A DNA stretch of 64,000 nt from Streptomyces sp. NBC_01198. GTDB taxonomy: Bacteria > Actinomycetota > Actinomycetes > Streptomycetales > Streptomycetaceae. The position numbers and the translations under genes were made by a program. Positions 8,501 through 19,887 of the stretch are shown one piece after another (position 1 is the first letter of the stretch; every line of letters begins with the position of its first letter). The DNA is taken from assembly GCF_036010485.1 (NCBI RefSeq), contig NZ_CP108568.1, forward strand, positions 5,356,501 through 5,420,500, written 5' to 3'. The notes under the pieces are model-generated. The model was not told the origin of the DNA, searched no databases, and was given only the letters and a program-made list of their open reading frames with translations.

Positions 8501-9169
8501 ATGGCGGTGGGGGCGGACGACTCCGGTACCGGCGGTACCGACACCGGCAGGACCTGGGCGGCCGTCGTGGTCGGCCTGGTCCTGCTGGCGGCGTGGCTGC
8601 TCGGCCACGGCGGCCCCGGCACGCCCGCGACGCCCCCCGGCGCCCGCAGCCTCGCCGCCGCGGCGGCCGACCGCCCCGCGCAGGTCTACGCCCCGCACGT
8701 CCCGCTGCACGACGCCGTGCCGCTGCGGATCGACATCCCGTCCGTCGGCATCCACGCGAAGCTCGTCGGCCGCGGCCTGAAGCACGGGGCGGTGGACCCG
8801 CCCCCCTACTCCACCCCCGACGTCGCCGGCTGGTACCGCGACGGTCCCGCGCCGGGCGCCGCGGGCGCGGCGATCATCGTCGGCCACGTCGACACCGAGA
8901 CGCGGGCCGCGGTCTTCTACGGCCTCAGCACGATCCAGCGCGGGGCGCTGGTGGAAGTCGCCCGTGCCGACGGGACGGTGGCGGAGTTCGCCGTCGAGGC
9001 GGTCGAGGTGGAGGAGAAGGCGCACTTCGACGCGAATCGGGTGTACGGGTCGGCGGGCCGGCCCGAGCTCCGCCTCATCACCTGCGGTGGGGCTTTCGAC
9101 AAGGCGGCGCAGGCCTACTCGGCCAACGTGGTGGTCTTCGCCGCACTCACGGGTTCCCACCCCGCGTGA
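8501..9169 (+). CDS. Class F sortase
   Basis: The 222-residue protein has one N-terminal membrane helix (about 19-34) and an extracellular sortase domain (about 70-220). The catalytic histidine is H129 in IIVGHVDT and the cysteine is C195 in LRLITCGGAFD; the family pattern is completed by YSANVVVFA. Class F sortases cleave and join surface proteins in actinobacteria. The gene is separated by only 5 bp from the poly-Ser protein gene, which is its probable partner. The ATG at 8501 follows directly on the upstream stop, suggesting coupled translation. Confidence 0.9.
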   Translation: MAVGADDSGTGGTDTGRTWAAVVVGLVLLAAWLLGHGGPGTPATPPGARSLAAAAADRPAQVYAPHVPLHDAVPLRIDIPSVGIHAKLVGRGLKHGAVDPPPYSTPDVAGWYRDGPAPGAAGAAIIVGHVDTETRAAVFYGLSTIQRGALVEVARADGTVAEFAVEAVEVEEKAHFDANRVYGSAGRPELRLITCGGAFDKAAQAYSANVVVFAALTGSHPA

Positions 9170-9280
9170 CCCGCGGCCCGGTCGCGCCCCGGTAGCCCCA
9201 CCCACCTGCGACGCACATCCGGCCTGCGGCCGGGGTGGGGGGTGGCGGCTCTTGCGGTGTCGTCCGCAGTGCCGCTTGCG

Positions 9281-9486
9281 TCGTGGCTGGTCGCGCCCTT
9301 CTCCCCCAGCGCTTCACCTGGGGGTACCCCCACGCGCCCCTGGGTGATTGCCCCTTGCGGTGGCGCCGCATCCTCCCCGCCGTCGTGGCTTGTCGCGCAG
9401 TTCCCCGCGCCCCCGAAAAACGGTCACCCTCTGCGCAGAGGGCACCCCCTGAGGGGCGCGGGGAACTGCGCGCTCAGCCCCGACGG
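9281..9486. repeat. Intergenic repeat with 20-bp perfect hairpin
   Basis: It lies in the 554-bp gap 9170-9723. CGCGCAGTTCCCCGCGCCCC (9394-9413) pairs exactly with 9453-9472 (20 bp), and a second palindrome, CCCTCTGCGCAGAGGG (9427-9442), sits in the loop. An upstream part, GTGGCTGGTCGCGCCCTT, copies elements at 3874-4077. The rest of the gap, apart from the inverted repeat at 9666-9683, shows no feature I can name. Confidence 0.75.
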
Positions 9487-9665
9487 CGCGAAAGCGAGCC
9501 GCCGCTGCAAGCGCGGCAGGCCGCCGCCCGCTGGAGGCGGGACGGCAGCGTCAGGGGTGGTCAGGCCCGGGGTGACCCGGACGGCAGAGTGGGGGGTGCG
9601 GGGTTGGGGCCCGGCGGAGGCGGGGGAGGGGGCAGGCGGGGGCCTGGGAGATCGCGCGGGGCGGA

Positions 9666-9683
9666 CAACTTGCGCATAAGTTG
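9666..9683. promoter_or_regulatory. Inverted repeat CAACTT-N6-AAGTTG, candidate operator
   Basis: CAACTT (9666-9671) and AAGTTG (9678-9683) are exact reverse complements around GCGCAT. The site lies 41 bp before the start of the FAD/Fe-S oxidoreductase gene and is notably A/T-rich for this region. The position and symmetry suggest a repressor site over the promoter. No regulator gene is adjacent. Confidence 0.45.
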
Positions 9684-9723
9684 GCGAAAGGTACGTCCAC
9701 CCCACACCCCCCCGGGAGGTCCC

Positions 9724-12657
<2,934 letters not shown>

Positions 12658-12673
12658 GGCCCCGGCGGCCCGG

Positions 12674-14821
12674 TCAGCAGGGTTCGAGCGGAGCTGCTCG
12701 GCCGCCGGCCGCCGACTCCTGGACGCGGGCCAGCAGCAGGGCGATGTCGTCCTCGGGCCGGGTGCCGCGGGTCATCCGGTCGATGACGGCGTCGCCGATA
12801 TCGTCCAGGTCGCCGCCCGCCTGGCCGACGGCGGCGGTGAAGGCGGCGGTGAGCCGGTCCATGCCGGCGTCGATGTCCTCGCCGCGCCGCTCGACCAGGC
12901 CGTCGGTGTACATGGCGAGGAAGCCGTTCTCCGCGATGTCCACGTCGACGGACTCGTAGGAGGACAGCCCCCACCCGATGGGCGCGCCCGCCGGTGCGTG
13001 GATGAACTCGGCGCGCCCGTCCGGGTCGATGATCAGCGGCGGCGGGTGCCCGGCCCGCGCGATGGTGCACCGGCCGGTGGTGCGGTCGTGCACGGCGTAG
13101 AGGCAGGTGGCGGCCAGCGGCGGGATGCCGAGGTGCCGGGGGTCGTAGGCGCCGCGCGACAGCCGCACGGCCACGTGGTCGAGCCGGGCGAGCAGCTCGT
13201 GCGGCGGCAGGCACTGGTCGGCCAGGGTGTTCACGGCGGTACGCAGCCGGCCCATCGCGGCCGCCGCGTTGATCCCGTGCCCGACGACGTCGCCCACCAC
13301 GAGGCCGACCCGCCCGTTGGGCAGCGGGATGACGTCGTACCAGTCCCCGCCCACGCCCTGCCGGTCGGTGGGGAGGTAGCGGTGGTAGAGGTCGAGGCCG
13401 GTCCCGTCGGGCAGCCGGGCCGGCAGCAGGTCCCCCTGCAGGGCCAGGGCGGCGCTGCGCTCTCGGGAGTAGCGGCGGGCGTTGTCCAGGCTGAGGGCCG
13501 CCCGGGCGCACAGCTCCTCGGCGAGGAAGAGGTCGTCGCGGGTGAAGGAGGTCTGGTTCCGGGTGCGGGCGAAGACGGCGACCCCCAGGATCTCGCCGCG
13601 CGCCATGAGCGGCACGATCATCGCGGAGTGCATCCGGGCCCGCTTGATGGCCTCGTGCCGGGCCGGGTCGTCCACGAGCCAGGACTGCCCGGTGTTCAGC
13701 CGCGGTTCGAAATGCGACCGCCCGGTGCTCAGCGGCCGCACGATGGGCGAGGTCGGCGGCAGGAAGACCACGTCCCCGACCTTGAAGACGGCCTCCGGCA
13801 CGCCGGGGTTGACGGAGGAGGCGCCGGCGCGGCGGAAGGTGGGGCTGCCGAACTCGTTGTCGTACAGGCGCTCCTGGGGCGACGAGCCGGCCGGCCGCCA
13901 GTCGGACAGGTCCACGGTGGCGAAGTCCGCCAGCGCCGGTACGGCCACGTCGGCCAGCTCCTGCGCCGTGGTGGCGATGTCGAGCGTGGTGCCGATGCGG
14001 GTGCCCGCGCTGCTCAGCAGCGACATCTGGCTGCGGACGTGGCTCTCGCTGGCGTCGATGCCCATGGTGCACAGGCCGAGCGGCACGCCGTCGTCGCCCT
14101 CCAGCCGGAACATCGACACCGAGAAGGCCCGCTCCCCTCCGCTCGCCTGGCGCCTGCGGATCTCATGGTCGATGACCGGGGTGCCCGTCTCCAGGACCCC
14201 GCGCAGGGCCGGCATCGCGTCGGTGAGGTCGAAGTTCTCGCCCGCCTCGTCGACGTGCCGGTTGACGATCGCGTCCCGCGGGCCGCTCGCCTGCGCGGCG
14301 GCGGAGTCGTTGAGCCATACCGCCCGCAGGTCGGTGTCCCAGATCGCGAAGGCGATCGGTGCCTGGTCGAGCAGCGCGTCGGTCAGCAGCCTGGCGGCGT
14401 CCGGCGCGGCGTGCAGCGCGGAGAGGTCGACCGCGGACAGCAGCCAGCCGGCGCCGTGGCCCGAGGTGGTCAGCGGGCTGGCGTCCAGCGCCACCGGCAC
14501 CGTGCGGCCGTCCTTGTGCCGGGCGCCGACCAGCCACGACCAGTGCTCACGGCTCCGCAGGTGCCGAAGACCGCCCATGGCGTGCAGCTCGCGGGCCCAG
14601 GCGCTGCCGCGCGGGCCCTCCGGCGGCGCCGTCGACAGCAGCAGTCCCACATGGCGGTCAAGTACCTCCTCGCCCGCGTATCCGAGCAGCCGCTGCGCGC
14701 CGGAGGACCAGCCGACGACCGTGCCGGCGTCGTCCACCAGGGCGGTGGCAGCCGGCGGCGGATGCGCCTGTGACCTGCCGTTCCCGGTGATCGCGTTGCC
14801 GTTCGCCGCGTGGCGGGACAT
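12674..14821 (-). CDS. PAS-PAS-GAF-SpoIIE (PP2C) protein serine phosphatase
   Basis: The 715-residue soluble multidomain phosphatase begins with a PAS domain (about 20-130, including STAPPEGPRGS and a following HKDGRTVPV). A second PAS (about 140-265, FAIWDTDLRAVWLND), a GAF domain (about 285-430) and a C-terminal SpoIIE/PP2C domain (about 450-695) follow. Metal-binding motifs are visible in VGGDWYDVIPL, VVGDVVGHG, MYTDGLVERR and PEDDIALLLARV. No HATPase domain is attached. Such proteins dephosphorylate anti-sigma-factor antagonists in sigma-B-like partner-switching pathways. The ATG at 14819-14821 lacks a strong ribosome binding site. It follows another SpoIIE phosphatase gene on the same strand, 112 bp upstream. 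Confidence 0.88.
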   Translation of the reverse strand: MSRHAANGNAITGNGRSQAHPPPAATALVDDAGTVVGWSSGAQRLLGYAGEEVLDRHVGLLLSTAPPEGPRGSAWARELHAMGGLRHLRSREHWSWLVGARHKDGRTVPVALDASPLTTSGHGAGWLLSAVDLSALHAAPDAARLLTDALLDQAPIAFAIWDTDLRAVWLNDSAAAQASGPRDAIVNRHVDEAGENFDLTDAMPALRGVLETGTPVIDHEIRRRQASGGERAFSVSMFRLEGDDGVPLGLCTMGIDASESHVRSQMSLLSSAGTRIGTTLDIATTAQELADVAVPALADFATVDLSDWRPAGSSPQERLYDNEFGSPTFRRAGASSVNPGVPEAVFKVGDVVFLPPTSPIVRPLSTGRSHFEPRLNTGQSWLVDDPARHEAIKRARMHSAMIVPLMARGEILGVAVFARTRNQTSFTRDDLFLAEELCARAALSLDNARRYSRERSAALALQGDLLPARLPDGTGLDLYHRYLPTDRQGVGGDWYDVIPLPNGRVGLVVGDVVGHGINAAAAMGRLRTAVNTLADQCLPPHELLARLDHVAVRLSRGAYDPRHLGIPPLAATCLYAVHDRTTGRCTIARAGHPPPLIIDPDGRAEFIHAPAGAPIGWGLSSYESVDVDIAENGFLAMYTDGLVERRGEDIDAGMDRLTAAFTAAVGQAGGDLDDIGDAVIDRMTRGTRPEDDIALLLARVQESAAGGRAAPLEPC

Positions 14822-14933
14822 ACAGGGGCAGCCCTTCCCGGTCGGTGCAATATGGCCGATTATCTGTCGATAAATCCATATGGAATCGAGTGTAGAGGAG
14901 GCCGCGACCACGCACCGGGGGCCCCACCGGGCC

Positions 14934-16082
14934 TTACACCGGCACCGGCGGGTCCGGGTGGTGGGCCGGGAGCGCCCGCGGCTGGGGGGCGAGCAGCAGC
15001 AGGACGACGTCGTCGGACAGCGAGCCGCCGGCGTGCCGGAGCAGGTCGGCGTAGACCCGCTCCACGGCGGCGTCCAGGTCCCGGCTGGCACCGGCCACCA
15101 GCGGGCCCACCCGCTCGGTCAGCGGGTAGAAGGTGTTGTCCTGCGGGCTGCGCGCCTCGATCACCCCGTCGGTGCACACCACCAGCACGTCCCCGGGGGA
15201 CAGCGGTACCCGCCACGCGACGGGCCCGCCGCTGACCAGGTCGGCCAGCCCGAGCGGGACCCACGGCTCGGGCGGGTAGAGGGTGTCGACCGTGCCGTCC
15301 CTGGCGACCCGCAGCGGCGCGACATGGCCGTAGTGCAGCAGTTCCACGCTGCCGGGCCGGTCGAACTGCGCGAAGAGCGCGGTGATGAAGTCCCCGGTGG
15401 TCACGTGCCGCCCGACGCTGGTGTCGACCCGCCGGGCGACCGAGTCGAGCCCGCCCTCGTCGAACGCCGCCTCGCGGAAGGCACCGAGCACCACCGCCGA
15501 GGTCTGCACCGCGGCCAGCCCCTTGCCGCGGACATCGCCGATGAGCGCCCTTACGCCGTGCGGGGTGTCGATCACCGCGTAGAGGTCGCCGCCGATCTGT
15601 GCCGCGTCGGCGGCGGAGACGTAGCGCACCGCGAGCCGGACCTCGCCGACCAGCGGTTCCGGCGGGCGCATCAGGGCGTGCTGGGCCGCCTCGGCGACCG
15701 AGGCGATGGCGGTGAAGGCCTTGGCCCCGGTCTCCCGGCGCCAGGCGATGTAGACGCTGAAGGCGGTGACCAGGCCGTAGGCGAAGGCCTGCCCGAAGAA
15801 GACGTCGTGGTCGGGGATGTCGACGATGCCGTCGTAGGGCGCCAGGCCGGCCTGGACGAACAGGCCGAGCACCCCGATGAAGAGCGTCTTGCGCCAGGTG
15901 ACGGTGATCGCGGCCAGCGGCGGCGCCACCACGATGCCGGGCGTGAGGAAGTGGTCCCGGCCCGCGATGAGGTCCGCGACGATCACCAGCGCGATGGACG
16001 CCAGCGGCAGTGACAGGCCCAGACGCGCCAGATACTCGCCCTCCACCCGCTGGAGGGCCCTGGTCAGCCAGACAATCTTCAC
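14934..16082 (-). CDS. Membrane-anchored SpoIIE (PP2C) phosphatase
   Basis: The 382-residue protein has about four hydrophobic segments in residues 20-115 (for example LPLASIALVIVADLIAG and ITVTWRKTLFIGVLGLFV), and then a PP2C/SpoIIE domain from about 150 to 370. Metal-site motifs IGGDLYAVI, LIGDVRGKG, VCTDGVIEAR and LSDDVVLLLLA are all present, so it should be active. It is predicted to sit in the cytoplasmic membrane with the phosphatase inside, acting on anti-sigma-antagonist proteins. It is a shorter relative of the downstream phosphatase (12674-14821), so the pair may act on linked targets. No anti-sigma factor or antagonist gene lies nearby. Confidence 0.87.
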   Translation of the reverse strand: MKIVWLTRALQRVEGEYLARLGLSLPLASIALVIVADLIAGRDHFLTPGIVVAPPLAAITVTWRKTLFIGVLGLFVQAGLAPYDGIVDIPDHDVFFGQAFAYGLVTAFSVYIAWRRETGAKAFTAIASVAEAAQHALMRPPEPLVGEVRLAVRYVSAADAAQIGGDLYAVIDTPHGVRALIGDVRGKGLAAVQTSAVVLGAFREAAFDEGGLDSVARRVDTSVGRHVTTGDFITALFAQFDRPGSVELLHYGHVAPLRVARDGTVDTLYPPEPWVPLGLADLVSGGPVAWRVPLSPGDVLVVCTDGVIEARSPQDNTFYPLTERVGPLVAGASRDLDAAVERVYADLLRHAGGSLSDDVVLLLLAPQPRALPAHHPDPPVPV

Positions 16083-16336
16083 ATGGTGAACCTATCCGCC
16101 CGCACCCGTGGCGTCAGCCGCTCGCCGGCGTGATCGATATCGCCCGCACCGGTCACCGTGGTGACGCCGGCGGTGTTCCTGCCGGGTACCCGCGGTGCTG
16201 TGGCGGTGTGTTGCGCCGGGTGAATGTTCTGCGACAGACGGGGGCCGCGGGGTGGCTGGGACGGCCAGGTCTTCCCTAGGGTCGGCGTGTACCTGCCACC
16301 CATGGGGGCCGACCGGCCCCACGCTGGAGGACTTCC

Positions 16337-17743
16337 GTGCGCAAGAGAGTGATCGCGTCCGCTGCCGCCGCCCTCGGCTTCCTGCTGGTGATCCCGGCAG
16401 CCGCCGCCGACGCGGGACCGGGGGCGCCCGGCATCGGCGACCCGTACTACCCGACGTACGGCAACGGCGGCTACGACGTCTCCCACTACGGCCTCGACCT
16501 CAGCTACCAGCCGGCCACCGACACCCTCTCCGGAACCGCCACCCTGCGGGCCACCGCCACCCAGGGCCTGACCAGCTTCGACCTGGACTTCGCCCTGACC
16601 GTCAGCAAGGTGACCGTGGACGGCCGCCCCGCGCGCTTCGCCACCAGCGGCGAGCAGGAACTGGTCATCACCCCCGCCCGGCCGATCCCGCGCGGCCACC
16701 GGACCACCGTCGCCGTCAGCTACTCCGGCGTCCCCTCCAGCGTGCAGCGCTACGGTTTCACCTCCTGGCAGCGCACCCCCGACGGCGGCGTCGCGGCCAA
16801 CGAACCCGAGTCCGCCTGGTGGTGGTTCCCCAGCAACGACCACCCGCTGGACAAGGCCACCTACGACGTGAACGTCAAGGTCCCCGCGGGCGAGCAGGCG
16901 GTCAGCAACGGCCTGCTGGTCTCCCGGCACACCTCGGGCGGCTGGACCGGCTACCACTGGCGCCAGGACAAGCCGCAGGCCACGTATCTGGCCACCCTCG
17001 CCCTCGGCCACTTCGACATCACCCACAGCCGCACCCGCACCGGCGTGCCGGTCATCAACGCCTACAGCACCGACCTGCCCGCTGCCACCGCCGCCAACGC
17101 GCGGGCCGGCGTCGAGCGCACCGGCGAGATCATCGACTACCTCAGCGGCTGGTTCGGCCCCTACCCCTTCGACGCGGCCGGCGGCTACGTCCCGAACGTC
17201 CCCTCGCACTTCTCCCTCGAAGCGCAGACCCGGGTCTTCTACAGCCCCGCGGTCTTCGCCACCACCGACGGCATCGGCACCGTCGCGCACGAGCTGTCCC
17301 ACCAGTGGTGGGGCGACGACGTCTCGCTGGCCCGCTGGTCGGACATCTGGCTGAACGAGGGCTTCGCCTCCTACGGGGCCTGGCTGTGGGAGGAGCACGC
17401 GGGCGGCGACAGCACCCGGCAGGCCGCCCGCGCGATCTACGACGCCCACCCCGCCGACGACCCGTTCTGGACCGTGGAGCCGGGCGACCCGGGACCGACC
17501 CGGCAGTTCGACGACGCCGTCTACGACCGGGGCGCCGTCGCCATCCAGGCGCTCCGCACCACCATCGGCGACCACGCCTTCCGCGCCCTGCTCAAGGCCT
17601 GGCCGGCCCGGCACCGCTACGGCAACGGCACCATCGCCGAATTCCAGGCGCTCGCCGAGCACCTGTCGGGCCGGGACCTGGGCGGCTTCTTCCAGACCTG
17701 GCTCTACACCCCCGCCAAGCCCGCCGTACTCCCCGGCGGGTGA
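16337..17743 (+). CDS. Secreted M1 family metallopeptidase
   Basis: The 468-residue product has an N-terminal signal peptide (MRKRVIASAAAALGFLLVIP, cleaved near residue 24-26). An aminopeptidase N-like N-terminal beta domain (about 45-230) and an M1 catalytic domain follow. The zinc site is H318-E319-x2-H322 in TVAHELSHQWWGDD with the third ligand E341 in WLNEGFASYGAWL. In place of the usual GAMEN exopeptidase motif the protein reads SHFSLEAQTR. It is about half the length of classical M1 aminopeptidases, lacking their C-terminal helical domain, as is common for secreted actinobacterial members. The GTG start follows CTGGAGGAC. It probably degrades extracellular peptides. Confidence 0.9.
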   Translation: MRKRVIASAAAALGFLLVIPAAAADAGPGAPGIGDPYYPTYGNGGYDVSHYGLDLSYQPATDTLSGTATLRATATQGLTSFDLDFALTVSKVTVDGRPARFATSGEQELVITPARPIPRGHRTTVAVSYSGVPSSVQRYGFTSWQRTPDGGVAANEPESAWWWFPSNDHPLDKATYDVNVKVPAGEQAVSNGLLVSRHTSGGWTGYHWRQDKPQATYLATLALGHFDITHSRTRTGVPVINAYSTDLPAATAANARAGVERTGEIIDYLSGWFGPYPFDAAGGYVPNVPSHFSLEAQTRVFYSPAVFATTDGIGTVAHELSHQWWGDDVSLARWSDIWLNEGFASYGAWLWEEHAGGDSTRQAARAIYDAHPADDPFWTVEPGDPGPTRQFDDAVYDRGAVAIQALRTTIGDHAFRALLKAWPARHRYGNGTIAEFQALAEHLSGRDLGGFFQTWLYTPAKPAVLPGG

Positions 17744-17796
17744 CCACCGCCTGATACGGCACCATGGACCCGGGCGCAGCCGGCGAAGGGACCAGG

Positions 17797-18597
17797 GTGG
17801 AGCACAGCGAACTGCGGGCGGACTGCGGCAACTGCTTCGGGCTGTGCTGCGTCGCCCTCGCCTTCACCCGCTCCGCCGACTTCGCCCGGGACAAGGCCGC
17901 CGGGGAGCCCTGCGGCCACCTAGGCGCCGGCCACCGCTGCGGCATCCACGACCGGCTCCGCGACCAGGGCTACGCCGGGTGCACCGTCTACGACTGCCTC
18001 GGCGCCGGCCAGAAGGTCTCCCGGCACACCTTCGCCGGACGGGACTGGCGGGACGCCGCGGACGGCGGGCGGAAGATGTTCGCGGTGCTGCCGGTGGTGC
18101 GGCAGCTCCACGAACTCCTCCGCCACCTCGCCGAGGTACGCACCCTGCCGGCCGCCGCGGAGCTGCACGACGCCGCCGCCGCGGCGGCCACCCGCGTCGA
18201 GGCACTGAGCCTCGGCAGCGCCGACGAGCTGCTCGCCCTCGATGTCGCCGCCGAGCGCGCGCCGGTCGGCGAGCTGCTGCGCCGGGCCTCGCAGCTGGCC
18301 CGCGCCCGCTTCCCGCGCCCCCGCGACCACCGGGGCGCCGACCTGATGGGCTCCCGGCTGCGCGGCGCCGACCTGCGCGGGGCGGACCTGCGCGGGGCCC
18401 TCCTGATCGGGGCGGACCTGCGCGGCGCCGATCTGCGGGGCGCCGACCTGCTCGGGGCGGACCTGCGCGGGGCAGACCTCGGCGGGGCGGATGTGCGCGA
18501 CGCGCTCTTCCTGACCGGCCCGCAGCTCGCCGCCGCGTCCGGCGACCCCGCCACCCGGCTGCCGCCGGGTCTCGGCCGGCCGGGCCACTGGGCATGA
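17797..18597 (+). CDS. Cys-rich N-terminal domain plus pentapeptide repeats
   Basis: The product is 266 residues from the GTG at 17797, chosen for AAGGG six bases upstream and a start of MEHSELRADCGNC; an ATG at 17764 is the alternative. The first 75 residues carry many cysteines (C-x2-C-x3-CC, then C, C, C and C in YAGCTVYDCLG), resembling a metal-binding YkgJ-like cluster. A helical middle region follows, then about ten ADLRG-type pentapeptide units in the last third. Those repeats form a right-handed beta-helix. The function is unknown. A terminator-like hairpin starts 3 bp after the stop and also serves the convergent tRNA gene. Confidence 0.82.
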   Translation: MEHSELRADCGNCFGLCCVALAFTRSADFARDKAAGEPCGHLGAGHRCGIHDRLRDQGYAGCTVYDCLGAGQKVSRHTFAGRDWRDAADGGRKMFAVLPVVRQLHELLRHLAEVRTLPAAAELHDAAAAAATRVEALSLGSADELLALDVAAERAPVGELLRRASQLARARFPRPRDHRGADLMGSRLRGADLRGADLRGALLIGADLRGADLRGADLLGADLRGADLGGADVRDALFLTGPQLAAASGDPATRLPPGLGRPGHWA

Positions 18598-18600
18598 AGA

Positions 18601-18627
18601 AGGCCCCCCACGTGATGTGGGAGGCCT
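18601..18627. terminator. Hairpin between pentapeptide gene and tRNA-Lys
   Basis: AGGCCCCCCAC (18601-18611) pairs with GTGGGAGGCCT (18617-18627) with one mismatch and a 5-nt loop. It lies between the plus-strand gene ending at 18597 and the minus-strand tRNA-Lys, so it can serve both directions. Confidence 0.65.
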
Positions 18628-18644
18628 GCTCCACTGAGCCAAGT

Positions 18645-18717
18645 GCGCCGCCAGGGACTCGAACCCCGGACCCGCTGATTAAGAGTCAGCTGCTCTAACC
18701 AACTGAGCTAGCGGCGC
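18645..18717 (-). tRNA. tRNA-Lys (anticodon CTT)
   Basis: A 73-nt cloverleaf. The acceptor GCGCCGC pairs with GCGGCGC, the D-arm is AGCTCAGTTGGTTAGAGC, the anticodon stem is GCTGA/TCAGC with loop CTCTTAA (anticodon CTT), and the T-loop is GGTTCGAGTCC. The 3' CCA is not encoded. It is identical over its full length to the plus-strand copy at 36659-36731. Confidence 0.97.
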
Positions 18718-18808
18718 AACGACCTCAACTATACGGCCTCCCGGAGCCTGCTCCGCACCACCCCGCCCGCAGCGGGGAACCCCCGGCCGGAACCCCGGCC
18801 GGAAGGGG

Positions 18809-19564
18809 TCACAGGCTCATGGAGAGAAGCACCGGCGCGGCCCGCTGGTTGAGGGTGTCGACGGCCGGCTTGAGCCGGTGCGCCTCGGCCAGCGGCATGG
18901 ACAGCGCGAGGCACGCCACCGTCGTGCCGATCGTGACCGGGATCGCCGCACACACCGTGCCGACGGCGTACTCCTGGAGGTCCAGGGTGGGAACGCTGGC
19001 CGGCTGGCGTTCCAGCTTGTTGAGCAGCGCCCGGTCGTCGATCTCGGTGCGGGAGGTGAGCCGGGCGGGGCGGTGCCGGGAGAGGTGTTCGAGCCGGCTG
19101 TTGTGGTCCAGCTGCGACAGCAGGCACTTGCCGACGGCGCTCGCGTGCGCGGCCGAGCGGAAGTCGACCCACTCGTTGACCTTGGGCGCGTTCGGCCCGT
19201 CGGCGAAGTCGACGATGCGGACCTCGCCGTCGTCGTAGCGGCTGAAGTACACCGCGGCGCCGACCTCGTCGCGCAGCTCCACCAGGATCGTGCGCAGCTT
19301 CTCGGCCAGCGCCTCGTCGTGGTTGGCGGCGCCGAGCAGCACCAGGGTCTCGCCGAGCACGTAGCCGCCGCCGGGCAGGAAACCCAGATAGCGTTCGCGT
19401 TGCAGCATGCTCAGGAGCTGGGCGAGGTAGCCGACCGGCACCCCTATCTCCCGGGCCAGTTGCTCGGCGGAGACACCGTGCCGGTGGGTGTCGACGGATT
19501 CCAGCACGCGCAAGGCGTGCTGGACCGCGTAGACCGGCGCGGTCTGTCGGTGCTCTAGCGCCAC
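18809..19564 (-). CDS. IclR family transcriptional regulator
   Basis: The 251-residue protein has an N-terminal winged helix (about 12-75; HGVSAEQLAREIGVPVGYL) and a C-terminal IclR effector-binding domain (about 80-250) containing SAAHASAVGKCLLSQ and a closing segment GTVCAAIPVTIGTTVACLALS. IclR regulators sense small metabolites and usually control a nearby operon. The nearest candidate is the divergently transcribed flavin-dependent monooxygenase. The GTG at 19562-19564 follows AGGGG at good spacing. The inducer is unknown. Confidence 0.87.
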   Translation of the reverse strand: MALEHRQTAPVYAVQHALRVLESVDTHRHGVSAEQLAREIGVPVGYLAQLLSMLQRERYLGFLPGGGYVLGETLVLLGAANHDEALAEKLRTILVELRDEVGAAVYFSRYDDGEVRIVDFADGPNAPKVNEWVDFRSAAHASAVGKCLLSQLDHNSRLEHLSRHRPARLTSRTEIDDRALLNKLERQPASVPTLDLQEYAVGTVCAAIPVTIGTTVACLALSMPLAEAHRLKPAVDTLNQRAAPVLLSMSL

Positions 19565-19843
19565 GGTAGCCCCCTGCAGGTGTGACCGTTTGCGTCCCGG
19601 TTGTCGCTGCTGGTCACGGTTGGGACTCAGCGCAGTCACAACCGGCAGCTTGACCGAATTCCACGATAGCCCCAATGCCCGTGGCGGCAGGGGCGGTTGA
19701 GGACTTCTCCGCGGCCCCGCAGGCGTATACGCAGGAAGGGGCCACTCTGGCATATGCCTAGGTCATTGCCCGATCGGGAATATCCCCGTGCGGGGTAAGG
19801 GGAATAAGCGGATGACCGCTCCGGTTGTTCCCACTCTGACCAT

Positions 19844-19864
19844 CGCGTGCGCCCGGCGCACGCG
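19844..19864. promoter_or_regulatory. 9-bp palindrome ahead of monooxygenase gene
   Basis: CGCGTGCGC (19844-19852) and GCGCACGCG (19856-19864) are exact reverse complements with spacer CCG, 23 bp before the GTG of the luciferase-like gene. It could be an operator or a leader hairpin. The rest of the 323-bp gap 19565-19887 holds the divergent promoters, with nothing else I can define. Confidence 0.4.
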
Positions 19865-19887
19865 CGACGACCAAGGAGGCGGTTGCT

